Position numbers and translations under genes: made by a program
Part shown: piece after piece, positions 13,056 through 23,065 of the stretch
Position numbering within the stretch: the stretch's first letter is position 1
Layout: every line of letters starts with the position of its first letter
DNA from: Dasyornis broadbenti
Lineage: Eukaryota > Chordata > Aves > Passeriformes > Dasyornithidae
Assembly (NCBI GenBank): GCA_013397935.1
Contig: VZRN01005379.1
Span: forward strand, 138,432 to 202,431
Reading direction: 5' to 3'
Length of the DNA stretch: 64,000 nucleotides
The notes under the pieces: generated by a model
Database searches by the model: none
The model's input: only the letters and a program-made list of their open reading frames with translations
What the model was told of the DNA's origin: nothing

Positions 13056-16000
13056 CCTCTCTTAGTCTTTCCTTGTTTTTAAGAAACTACTCCTGCTATT
13101 ATTTATATGCGTGAGTTTCTAAAACTTTCAGATACACCATCAGCAAACTTTCTCAGTAGTAAAGGCTGCTTCACTGCTTGCATACAAAAACAAACTCAAA
13201 CTACACTACACTGTAGTAGGCCACAGGAAAGAGACGAACAAGCAAAGTAAAACAGATTTAGGCCTCTTCTCAACAGGCAAAGACATATGGCAGAGACGGT
13301 GAATGCTAACAAATACATGCTTTTTGGTCTACTGTATCTATCGCGTACCATTTAATCAAATTTCTATTGATGAACAAAAAATAAACGTACATAGTATTTG
13401 CTTGTATACCAGGGACTTGATGCTTCAGCAGGAACAGGAAACTTTCCAATACACCAAATGTCTAAATCAATTGCATTTCCTACAATAATTCACTTCCTAT
13501 GAACAGTTTATCTTCACCAAACAGTGGCACTGCTGTTTCAGCAATGATAAAATGAGGTCAGTTTCGTTAAGACAAGTTCAGTTAATTTTAACACAGCAGA
13601 GATTTGGCTTTTTCTTCAAGCAGAGTGCTGGTTCACTTTGTGATGGCCACTGCTTATTTCAAAATATTTGCATTGTTTATTAATGTGCCTCTGATGAGTG
13701 AAAATGATGAAATTGAAAATTTAATGTAAAAGTAATGATAACATTTGGGGGTACCAATATAATAAACATCCTGTGTGTGACAGGAGGTACATCTATTCAC
13801 AGGCAAACATGTGATGCACACATTAATTGTAGGCAGGTATTTTCACACAGCGGGCTTTTTTGGTTTACCCCTTTTGAGGCAAATGCTTATATTTAAAAGT
13901 ACTGACATAAAAATTATCTCTTTGACCATGCCCCTAACCTTCAGGTTAGTAAGTACCTCCATGACAGCACAACAGTTTAACAACTATTTCAGTTTTAGTG
14001 AAGTAACAGTGTTTATTTCAGTTGCTTGAAATGAAGGAGGGGAAAATAAGCTGCTAAAACGTAATAAATTGCTGAGAAAGAAACCTATGCAAGATAAACC
14101 ACAGAATTATTGGAAAATTGTTGAAATGCTTTCTTCAGAGTAAATCAAAGGATGAATTTACCGAGCAACAGCTCAGCAGGAACAGAACTAATCAAAGACT
14201 CAGTTTTGGTGTATCTGTGTTTTGTAGATAAGGTTATCATAAAGAGAATGTCATGCCAGACCATGAAGGGAAAGACATATATCCTTTACATTCATGAAAA
14301 TATGGACTTATATAATGACCTTAACCTCAGTGGATGTATGCATTTGCTTCTGTGTAGCTCTGGGACCCACTGTCTCCTCCCTCCAAACTGTAGAATTTCC
14401 CTTTCATTAAGGCATTGTTCAAATTTGGTTGATACTGACTAACTCACTAGAGTTACTTGAGGAGATGGATGAACTGGCAACACCATTGCTTAAAACTGAT
14501 TTGGCCTATAAAACTGGACTCCAATTTCTATGTAATTTTTACAAGGACATTTTAGCAGACCATTTTCAGCTCCTGGTTTTACCAGTGTATCTTATCAGGT
14601 GCTCATCTACTTGAAGAACCAAAACCCACTTTCTAAACCAGCCACTTCACTTTCCCTCTTTGGAGACAAAAACAAAACCAAACCTGATCTGGTTTTGTCT
14701 GTTGCTTTTTTTGCTTAGTCAGACATAATTCAACTGAAATTAGAGCTGTATCAATATAAAATAGAATACAGGCTGCAGTAAATGATGAGAGAATTTCTTA
14801 AGCTAACAGTTAAGAACACAAAATGAAATTCACAGCAACTACTGTGTTATGGTATTTCACATCATGAACCCAAATAATTTCAAATGGACAAAACAATTTT
14901 GTGTGTTTCCATAGAAACACGTTAGATGAGGATGTATACTAAATAGTGTTCTCAGCAAACAAGACTGCATTGCAGAAATGTCTTCAAAATACATTTCAAA
15001 GACAAACGAAAAAGATTTGACAGCAGGACCTTTTTCAACGTTTTATTCCAAACACTGATGAATTCAATAAAACTTATACATAACAAGAACCTTGACCAAA
15101 CGCTAATGCACTTATTAATAACATAAGGGTAAAGCAGATTGTCAGCATAAATTTTGATGTAACTTTGTAAGCAGATAGCTCCTTCTGCTCTGAAACAGGC
15201 TTAAAAATTTCAATCGTTTTTCTTTCTTAAAAAATAAATCTTGTATTGTCTAAGATAAATATCAGAGATGGCATTGTAAGTATTGTTTCTAATAGTTCAA
15301 AATTCTTTCATTCAAGATATTTTCACATTCTACAAGCTAGTTTTTATGTAGCTAAAACCGAATTATTTGAGTTAACTCCAAAAAAATGGCAGAGTACATA
15401 CAAAATCTAACCCCTTTGGGATATGTTATTAAAAAATTCTAAACACTGCTCCAGTGTTTGCTCTTCTTAAAAGCAAAAGGAAATTTGCTTTAATTTAGTC
15501 CTTGAACCTCAACACTGTTCAATGAAAACTGTATAAAATTGTAGTAGACAAGGTCTTCCCCTTAGCCTTAAGAAAAATCTTGATACTGAGGCAATATTTA
15601 TCTAACAGTATATGACTCACAAGAACTTTTAAGTAGAGTCTTAAGATATTTCTAAATCATAAATAATATTCTGAGTACATCTAAAAACTTTATAGCAGTC
15701 ATGGATTTTTTTCCTTCCGGCCAAGTACTACACACAATCCTGTGTGAGTTGTAATGCATCCATGCACATATATACGAATACAGTGAAAAGTAATACGGTG
15801 TTATACCGCTGCACTCAACCTGCTGTATGTACAGCAAATATTGGAGCATAAGAACATTATTCCCTAATAGACACATAGTAATACAAACTGAGAAATCAAT
15901 GAAGAGTTAATAGCAAACAGTGACATACAGAATACACACATGTACAAATAAGTCACAACCTTCATTAGCAAATGAAATAAAGAACAGGAAAACCTAATGA

Positions 16001-16246
16001 GATTAAAATGCACTAATAAATTTTACCTACAAGGCTAGAGATCAGTGGTAAACTAATTCTTTTTATTATTTCTTATATAGCGTGCAACACTATTAGCTTT
16101 ACAGAACATTACAAATTGCATCAATTGAAGATAAACAGATTAAAAACTTCATAACTCATTAAAAACCTGGATAAAAATCAGATAATTTATCAGTATTTTA
16201 CATTAGTGAGTCCTTTTACTTGACATAGAAATAAACAAATACCTAC

Positions 16247-16318
16247 CCTGATCCAAAATCTCTGCCTCTTCTTTTTTGGCCTGTTGCAGCAAATAATTTG
16301 TATCACTATCCTTGGTTT
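16247..16318 (-). CDS. PAM: PAM exon 14b: second copy of duplicated linker exon
   Basis: Encodes ETKDSDTNYLLQQAKKEEAE then ILDQ, plus one base. Its end (LDQ) is the same as the human exon end, so this copy resembles the mammalian exon slightly more than 14a does (LNE). Acceptor CATTTTTCAG is the same as in 14a; the donor CAGG|GTAGGT is a different, probably better, site. It is also 72 bp and symmetric, and carries the Lys-Lys pair. A 241-bp intron separates it from 14a, long enough for both to be spliced in. Confidence 0.9.
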
Positions 16319-16559
16319 CTGAAAAATGGATTTAGGACATGATGTTAACCTTTGAATGTGAATGGAGTTGGAGTATCTCCGTACTGTGAAAAATGCCCTT
16401 CGGAAATGAACATTTGGCATTTTTATCTATAGAGAGTTGTTGTATCAAACAACACAGCAGTAAAACAACTGGAATAAAAAAAAAAAATTGAACTTTGAAG
16501 ATGGAAAGAGAAATAAACATAGAAATAAAAAATGTACATAGAAATAAGCAGGTGCATAC

Positions 16560-16631
16560 CCTCATTCAAAATCTCTTCCTCCTCTTTTTTGGCCTGCTGC
16601 AGCAAAGAACTTGTATCACTATCCTTGGTTT
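16560..16631 (-). CDS. PAM: PAM exon 14a: first copy of duplicated linker exon
   Basis: Encodes ETKDSDTSSLLQQAKKEEEE then ILNE, plus one base of Gly/Glu. It corresponds to the mammalian single exon ETEYKDKIPLLQQPKREEEE. It is 72 bp, enters with two bases and leaves with one, so inclusion, skipping or pairing with 14b all keep the frame. Acceptor CATTTTTCAG and donor GAGG|GTATGC are intact. It codes for flexible, Glu-rich linker with a Lys-Lys pair, just after the HGHH cluster. By hand count it differs from 14b at 7 of 72 bases, five of them amino-acid changing. Whether it is used together with 14b or as an alternative cannot be told from DNA. Confidence 0.87.
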
Positions 16632-17285
16632 CTGAAAAATGGGTTTAGGGTATGATGTTAACATCTGCATGTGAAGGGAACTACCTCCCTATTGTGGAAA
16701 AAATGCCCTTCTGAAATGAATACTTGGTATTTTTATTGTAGTAGTCGTACCACACAATGCAACAGTAAAAAAGTGGAATAAAAAACTAAGGTTTGTACTT
16801 GCTACACAGACATACTATCAGATTACTTCTGGATAATACTGTTACTGCCACTTATATGCCTACTACAATTCAATGTAAACGTTTGATTCCTTCTTTAAGG
16901 AGGCTTTGGAATCTAGCAAACTACGGAAAGGTTATGATTCAATTTAGTAGGAAATAGACAGAAGATAAGGTAAACATTAAGAAACTGTTAATATAAAGTT
17001 TGGCATAGAAAAAGAGGCCAATCTTTAGGGCACACAGGTCACATAGCTGTAAAAATTTGTGGGAAACTGGAAGACAACATTAGGAAGAAACAGACAAAAG
17101 ACTATGGCAGACATTTCCACCAAAACCAACAGTAGAATCCCATGATGGTTTATTAATTACCAATTTGAATTTTATGCAGAACTGCATTACCTCTATATGA
17201 AAATTTTGTATATCAAAACAACATACAGAAATACATTAGTGGGCATCAGATGACTTAAATAAAATAGATTGCAAGTATTTTTCAC
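16632..17285 (-). other. PAM intron between HGHH exon and exon 14a
   Basis: A 654-bp intron. Its left part (to about 16786) belongs to the tandem duplication that includes exon 14a; the rest is unremarkable AT-rich sequence. Confidence 0.8.
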
Positions 17286-17473
17286 CTTCATGATGTCCAT
17301 GCATCATCTTCAGCACATCAGACTTGACTGGAATAGGAATATTTGCCTCTGGTGGAATATTTCTGAACATTTCAGGGTTTGCATTCTGTGTGCAGGTCAT
17401 ATATGAGACAGCATGCTTGGCTTCCATATAGTACATAATGTAAAAGTTACACATTTCATCATTGGCAGTACCC
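17286..17473 (-). CDS. PAM: PAM exon: PHM core end, Met ligand of CuB and HGHH cluster
   Basis: Encodes GTANDEMCNFYIMYYMEAK, then the MTCTQ and IPPEANIPIPVKSD segments, ending MMHGHHE. The Met of DEMC (residue 310; rat Met314) is the third CuB ligand. The Cys after it is rat Cys315, and the Cys of MTC is Cys334. Asn and Tyr of CNFY match the substrate-contacting Asn316/Tyr318. The C-terminal HGHH matches the linker histidine cluster (rat His364/366/367) described as pH-sensitive in PAM trafficking. One extra residue (Lys) precedes MMH relative to rat. Donor GAAG|GTGAAA, acceptor TTGTGTAG. The duplicated exon pair follows directly. Confidence 0.97.
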
Positions 17474-20253
17474 CTACACAACACAGAGAAGATGTGGCAC
17501 TTAGGAAAAAAATGAGCTGAATACCTGTTATTTAATTCATCCAACTCGTTTAATAGGATACTAAAACATTACAATCAAATGTTTAGATGTCCTAAACTAA
17601 AACATGTAATACCTTCATTGTGGTCAATATCAGAAGGTTTTTTTGTTTGTTTTTTACTGAAGAAAACCAGTTTGCACAAAATCCCCATGTACCTCAGAAA
17701 TTCCAAACAATTTGGTTTTGATTTTACAGAAAATTGCATCACCTGTTTAAACTGCTCTTCTCCAGGATACTCCACACAGCTCCCACTGTGTTATCAACTA
17801 TTCAAATGTTCTGATGAAATATGACAGAGCTATATCATTCACTACATTACTATTCACTTACTTCTCTACAAATCCTGGACAAATGTAATTTGAAATTGTT
17901 GCAAATAACGTATGTTTCATTTCAGTTTCTATTTCTTATGACAAATCCTCCCCCTTCCCCCATTCAAGTGCATTCGTTTATTGTCCAATCACACTGGTTC
18001 TAATACAGGAAAACTTATTTTCATTACATATTAGGACAGCATAAGTATTTAAAGAGAACGTAGCACTATCATCTTGAGAATAATTTGTGTAAGCTTCTGT
18101 AACAAAAACATGAGTGCAAGGGGAATGATTAAACACTAGCAAAATTCAGCTCTTTGATAAATGTTGTGCATGTACTTGAAACAGAAGTGGCTCTTCTGTA
18201 CTGCTACATAATCCTGTCTTCAGTAGAAAAAACAGCTAGTACAAGAAAGATTTTATTTTTTTGAAAATTATTACTTCATGAAGCAGAGTATATATGGCTT
18301 CTTTACAACTGTGGTCTGTTTCTTCCTCTGCCATATAGGTTACTATCTTTTGCTTAGAGCTACAATCTTGACAATGAATAAGCTAGGACTTTTAGAGAAA
18401 GGTTCACGAAATACAAGGGTTTACGTCAAGATTTTTTAACTAGTTTTTACTTTTGAATTACAGAATGAGCCTACACTAATAAAAAGAAATACAGAGGTGG
18501 TCTATTTATTAGCTGTTTGCAAAAGACATCAGTGCTGACTTTTCCAGCAGCATCCTGCAGCATTCATTTATTTACCATAGCAACAATAATGACACAAGCC
18601 AGAGAGGAGAGAGGGAAACATGGGAGAAGAGACTGTTCCAAAAGGGAATTGGTTATTTTCCCATGTATTGAAAGTTTAGCAACCCTTGGAGACGACAAAA
18701 ATGAGACTCTGACTGGGCAAGCTCTGCTTGAGCTTTTAGAAAGCATTAACTTCACTGCTGGACCTCCAATATCCATCAATGTAATTGCTTCCTCTTTAAA
18801 ACTCCAGCAGAAAACGGGATGTGGAAACCACAAAAACTGTGATTCACCTGCCATGCTACTGTGTCTAAGCATTTGTGGTGGTTTAATTTCAGGTGGCAGT
18901 TCAGTATTGCCACTCACTGCCCCCACTCCTGCCCTCCCCACACTGGGACAAAGCAAAACCTGTGGTAAAATATAATACTACTAAATAGTAATTAAAAAAT
19001 AATAGTAATATGAAAAATAATTATAAGAATACTAATAAACAACATGGCATGATTAATACAATACACATTAATACATTACAGTGCAAATAAATTATAATAA
19101 ATAAATTAATAAAATAAATTACAATAGTAATTACTGTAATGAAAAGGACAGAGAGAGAATTTCCCCACTGAAAGCATAGTAGTACATGGAAAGAAAATAC
19201 CATCATTGTCCTAAGACTGTAGGATTTTTCAACAAACAGAAACTACTTCAGGTAAAATTACAAAATGAGACAGAAACTTTTTGAACTTGTGAATAAAAGC
19301 CAGCAGTTAAATTAAGGTTTTAGATACATGTTTTTAGTGTCATGACATTCATAAAAAGCTCTTCTCAACTCACTTTTTTCCAGCTGTTACTCACCATTAT
19401 TTTAACTACCCACTGAAGATGGTAAATCCATATTTAATCCTTAACCCTCCACTGAGATGCAGTCTTAGGGTGCTCAGCGCACTAAAAATCTCTTTCCTCA
19501 GAATGCTGCAGCACACACACTCAGAATAAAAAGCTTTCCACAAATTATCTTTGCATCTCTACACATGCATTAAATTACAGTTCAAAGAACCAGAGCCAGT
19601 CAAGAGAACATTAATATTGTATCTATTTTCACAGCTGTGTTTGTCCACTTGATCTTACATGTCTGAGTCTGTCACCTGCAGCTGAATAGCATCAATGACT
19701 AACACAGTTCAGATTTTCCTATTCATTATTATTAGTAGTAATTTCTGGTTTGACTGTTTTTCATAAAACCCTGTACATTTCTATACTGCAAAAAGGCAAC
19801 TGGTTTATTAGACCAGATTTTTTAAGGCTAGATTTTCCAGTAGGTCAAAATATCAGGATGTCATAAGCTTCCGTAAATTTTCTGTGTGAAATAATGCAAT
19901 GAAATAATAGTCATTAATGGCACCTGATTAAAGAATACATTTTCTAGAATTGATATTCTGAATCCTTCTCTAAGTGCAGATCAGCACAACATCTCGGTAA
20001 GTTGTTTGGTAGCATAGCTTCACTTCAGAAGCGTTCTGAACACTTCAGCAAAGTGAATATTCACATAAGTAACAGCAAGGAACATTGTGCAGAGTTAAAT
20101 CTTAAGTAGACCAGACAGCATAACAAACCATTCTGGCAGAAATTGTTTCTTAGAATTACCTTGGAAAAACACACAAAACAAAAACATTTCTACATTTAAC
20201 CAATACCCTGGGGAAAAACCAGTCAGGAAATGGAGCAAATAGATAAAATTTAC
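17474..20253 (-). other. PAM 2.8-kb intron
   Basis: Intron between the AFYPVEYP exon and the DEMC exon. It contains an LTR-like remnant with an AT-rich tract (about 18877-19140). A 152-codon plus-strand ORF (18517-18975) and an opposing 130-codon ORF partly overlap this remnant and match nothing I know; I treat both as chance. Confidence 0.7.
18877..19140 (-). mobile_element. Diverged ERVL-like LTR remnant (antisense) with AT-rich tract
   Basis: GTGGTTTAATTTCAGGTGGC and the following C-rich stretch resemble the reverse complement of the LTR end seen at 38.6 and 62.08 kb (ending ...AACCACAACA). It is followed by an AT-rich run of ATAATA-type units found in some avian LTRs in this position. 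It is old and degraded; boundaries are approximate. Confidence 0.5.
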
Positions 20254-20357
20254 CCTATATGTGTCTCTGTAGTTCTGCCTTCCCCACTGAACACACATCT
20301 GGCTGCTAGGATATCATCATAGCTAATGTCTACCGGATATTCCACAGGGTAGAATGC
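20254..20357 (-). CDS. PAM: PAM exon: PHM core, AFYPVEYPVDISYDD
   Basis: Encodes AFYPVEYPVDISYDDILAAR then CVFSGEGRTTETHI, plus two bases of Gly. The cysteine of AARC is rat Cys293, which pairs with Cys315 in the next exon. Human has AFYPVGHPVDVSFGDLLAAR, so this stretch is more acidic here. The donor falls inside a GGGT run (ATAGG|GTAAAT), set by phase and by the next exon supplying G then GGT. Acceptor CTCTCTTTCAG is strong. Confidence 0.94.
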
Positions 20358-20621
20358 CTGAAAGAGAGGATGATTCACCACAATCAGTGAAAGTGCTTCA
20401 TATTCTTTGCGTCAATAGATACTGATGAGGATGGTGATACACAGCTGAAATGACTTTTGCATCATAATCTAATCATAACACTCGGCAGTATTCACTTCTA
20501 GGAGCACAACAACACACAATCAGTGGAAACACCATGATGCAAATGTTATTTCCAATTCAGCTCTCAGTTTGAAACAAAGATAATTAAAAGTTACATTTGG
20601 AACTAAAAGAACCCAACCAAC

Positions 20622-20698
20622 CTGTGGTAGTTGTGGACTCTGTCTACCAATCAATGTCCACTGACCATTTCTCACTCTGTATCCACTCACTACTTTAC
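20622..20698 (-). CDS. PAM: PAM exon: PHM core, KVVSGYRVRNGQWTLIGRQ
   Basis: Encodes GKVVSGYRVRNGQWTLIGRQ then SPQLPQ, which I judge identical to the human segment. It is 77 bp, with two completing bases in and phase 0 out. Donor CAG|GTTGGT is weaker than its neighbours. The acceptor ATCTTATAG has a poor pyrimidine tract, probably because the preceding intron is only 104 bp. Confidence 0.95.
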
Positions 20699-20802
20699 CT
20701 ATAAGATATCAATATGTATGAGAAGTGAGACATACTTAAAAAAATACATTGTAGTGTCAACATTTTTCTGTTAAGTATTTGATATTCCTATGTTACTCTT
20801 AC
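20699..20802 (-). other. Very short PAM intron (104 bp)
   Basis: Separates the HTH copper-ligand exon from the KVVSGY exon. Donor GTAAGAGTAAC is strong; acceptor ATCTTATAG has a weak pyrimidine tract. Both flanking exons are certain, so the length is exact. Confidence 0.93.
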
Positions 20803-20883
20803 CTAGTCTGTGTGTATGAACTCTGTAGGCAAAAAGGTGCATAGGAAACCTTTTGTAATGGCAGGCAATGTCTGCATCAACCA
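20803..20883 (-). CDS. PAM: PAM exon: PHM core, CuB ligands HTH
   Basis: Encodes VVDADIACHYKRFPMHLFAY then RVHTHRLG. The two histidines of HTH (residues 238 and 240; rat His242/His244) bind the catalytic copper CuB. The arginine just before (rat Arg240) contacts the substrate C-terminus. The cysteine is rat Cys227. Human has VHTHHLG; the third histidine is not a ligand and is Arg here. Donor CTAG|GTAAGA, acceptor TTTTCACAG. A 104-bp intron separates it from the next exon. Confidence 0.96.
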   Translation of the reverse strand, partial: WLMQTLPAITKGFLCTFLPTEFIHTD

Positions 20884-22469
20884 CTGTGAAAATATGACAG
20901 TAATAAACAATGACAAACAGATTATTTATCAGAGAAAAGTTAAGTTACTGTACTTCATTCAGGATGGTTTACAGAAAGTATACCTACACAGGACAACAGA
21001 TGATTTCAAAAGAAAATAGATTATCTTATATTTCTACAGTGTCTATCTCAGGACATTTGCAAAGAAAACTAATAAAATATAGTATGAGTCACTTGAAAAT
21101 TACTTACTCTCCTGATGCATATAAAAAATCTTTCTGGCTAAAAGCCAGAAGTACTTTTTCCAGTGTACGCTACTGCTATTTAACAAAATAAAGTAATACA
21201 TTTGCTTACAGAATATGTTGAGGGATGCTTAAAATAAACATAGCCATAGTAAATGGTCTTCTCATGGGAAAATTAAAATAAACTGATATAATTCTAAACT
21301 GATACAATTTACAGTGACGTCTTGATTATAAAGGCCCAGACCTTAGGCCCATAATTTAGGGTTAGACAAAGACTTTGTCAGAGAAGTGCTGTATAGTATT
21401 TACAGGGTAGTACTTGTGTTCGGTGCAGTAACAGTACCTAAGGAAGAGCCTACAGAATGCTCAGATGCCTTTCTGAGAGAGATCTCCACGTTTCCTGTTT
21501 CAACAAATTTCATGCTCCACTTAAGAGCTGTAAATTTGATTGAACATGAGAAGGCAGTTATCAGCAGGCACAGAATGGTTTGTTCTCCCTTTTTCCTCAC
21601 CCTTTCAGTTGAAAAATTCCTATATTGATCAAATATTTTTGGGGGTAGTGTCGGATTAATTTGGTATGTTTTCATATTGGAGAGCAAAATGTTTTTAGTT
21701 CCAATTAAAATTTTAAAATGTTTCAAGTTACTGAATTTACTAAACAGTTGGAATCAGCTGAGCATTTGACTATATCTCATCGTATTTAGGCAGCTAAATG
21801 TGAATGGGACAAATGGTGTTCTTGGGTATCGACTTTAAAATTCTGGTATGGCAGAGTAAATTTAGTGTTCAACTTTCTTAAAACAGAACATTCCATGCTA
21901 GTCGGAAGAAAGGACGTTGGGAGTTTCAAAGCTGAATTTCAGATAAAATTCATGGATCTGAATAGAAAGTGTTTTGAAACAATTACAATGGGTTTTTTCA
22001 GCATTTTGACCTTTTAGCCAACTAGGAATATAGGAAAAAGTTCTTAAGAAGCAGCTCCTTACTGGTAGAAATTCACTGATTAAATCTGAAGTCTTAATAG
22101 AATCACAAAATACCATGAATGACAAATGCAGATGAAGAAGAGTCCAAAACAACTTATGGCTTTTTAGAGGGTAGAGGAGGAATTAGAAAATAGGTATGGC
22201 ATTTTTTGTAAAATATTAAGAAGAAAATAAATCAAAAAAATACTCATTATTATTTGTACAATATTGTGTTTCCACAGCATTGATTGCCTTTACTGATGTA
22301 GTCATAAGGAAATATCATACAATCTTAAGCATAACTATGTCTTTCATCATTTGTTCAATCAATCAAATAATTAATTTGTCCATCTACATATCAGTAAGCC
22401 TCTGCCACAAGCAATAAAAATAGATCAGATGCTGAAATGACATAATCACTTTGTAGAATGATGACTCAC
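20884..22469 (-). other. PAM 1.6-kb intron
   Basis: AT-rich intron between the QPLIAG exon and the HTH exon. I see no transposon, exon or simple repeat worth naming in it. Confidence 0.7.
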
Positions 22470-22537
22470 CTTTCTCACCTGGGGGTATGACTGTGTTCAC
22501 AGACATCATAAGATACATTCCAGCAATCAAAGGCTGT
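22470..22537 (-). CDS. PAM: PAM exon: PHM interdomain segment QPLIAGMYLMMSV
   Basis: Encodes QPLIAGMYLMMSVNTVIPPG then EK plus one base, almost identical to mammalian PHM. It links the two nine-strand beta domains of the PHM core. Acceptor TTTGCAG, donor AAAG|GTGAGT (close to consensus). Length is 68 bp, with one base in and one out. I see no anomalies. Confidence 0.95.
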
Positions 22538-23016
22538 CTGCAAAGCAAAACCCAAGCCCTGGTAAAGAATTCCTCTGTAAAACACAACTGCAAGTAACAT
22601 GATATGCAATACTATTTGACACTACTAATTTCTAAACATCGGATTACATCTGAAACAAGTCTACTGAGAAAGAAGCTGTTTCACAGCAGTTCCCCTCTCC
22701 CTCCCCTTTTTGCTACATTTTCTAGAGCATTTTCTGCAACATATTGAAAGAGGACAAAGCAATCATCTGCATAATTGCTGTTCTTGTCCCAGATTTCTAA
22801 ATACGAAGCTCTTAAACTAGATTAAAGCAGTACTCATAGCACGGCTGTGTCAAGTTTCTTCGCATAAAAGAAAATTTTTGCCAACAGATGACACAACTTC
22901 AAAATTCTTAATATTGTGAAATATGTATTATTTTTATTTCACGTTTTCAAAGGAATCCATCTGTTTCAATGTATCTGATTCCTCTAAAAAATAGGTAAGG
23001 TTTTATAGATACTCAC
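22538..23016 (-). other. PAM 479-bp intron
   Basis: Intron between the KDCSG and QPLIAG exons. Nothing recognisable inside. Confidence 0.75.
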
Positions 23017-23065
23017 TTTTGATGTGTCAGATGTAAAGTTACACCAGAGCAGTCCTTGTGTTTAT
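23017..23065 (-). CDS. PAM: PAM exon: PHM core, KDCSG segment (49 bp)
   Basis: A very short exon encoding (D)KHKDCSGVTLHLTHQ and two bases of the next codon. The cysteine is rat Cys186, which pairs with Cys47. Human has DNNKDCSGVSLHLTRLP. Across the junction with the next exon the sequence reads LTHQKQPLIAG where human has LTRLPQPLIAG, so the junction loop is more basic here. Donor AA|GTGAGT is strong; acceptor TTTGTACAG is acceptable. Its small size makes it easy for gene finders to miss. Confidence 0.92.

Larger units (their letters stand above)
4174..16246 (-). other. PAM 12-kb intron between exons 14b and A
   Basis: Long AT-rich intron with no further exon that I recognise. It holds a CR1 tail (about 7885-7976), an imperfect palindrome (8041-8079), an A-run (9225-9247), an imperfect AAT microsatellite (9953-9985), a poly-T tract with one N (11041-11137), a 19-bp tandem duplication (13018-13055), and otherwise unremarkable sequence. 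Confidence 0.7.
16222..16786. repeat. Tandem duplication carrying PAM exons 14a/14b
   Basis: Two direct copies of a roughly 260-bp segment, about 16222-16482 and 16536-16786, offset 313 bp at the exon. Each contains a 72-bp exon plus intron on both sides. Shared intronic blocks include ACATAGAAATAA on the left, ATGATGTTAAC just right of the exon, and AAAATGCCCTTC and GGAATAAAAA further right. The exon parts are about 90% identical, while the intron parts carry many substitutions and small indels. The mechanism is probably a local tandem duplication rather than retrotransposition, because flanking intron is copied with the exon. Confidence 0.9.

Noticed and set aside
18517..18975. 152-aa plus-strand ORF as a gene
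   Set aside because: No recognisable domain, partly LTR-derived, opposed by another ORF, lies within an intron.
21314..21320. TGACGTC, CRE-like motif in an intron
   Set aside because: A single short motif expected by chance, with no supporting context.
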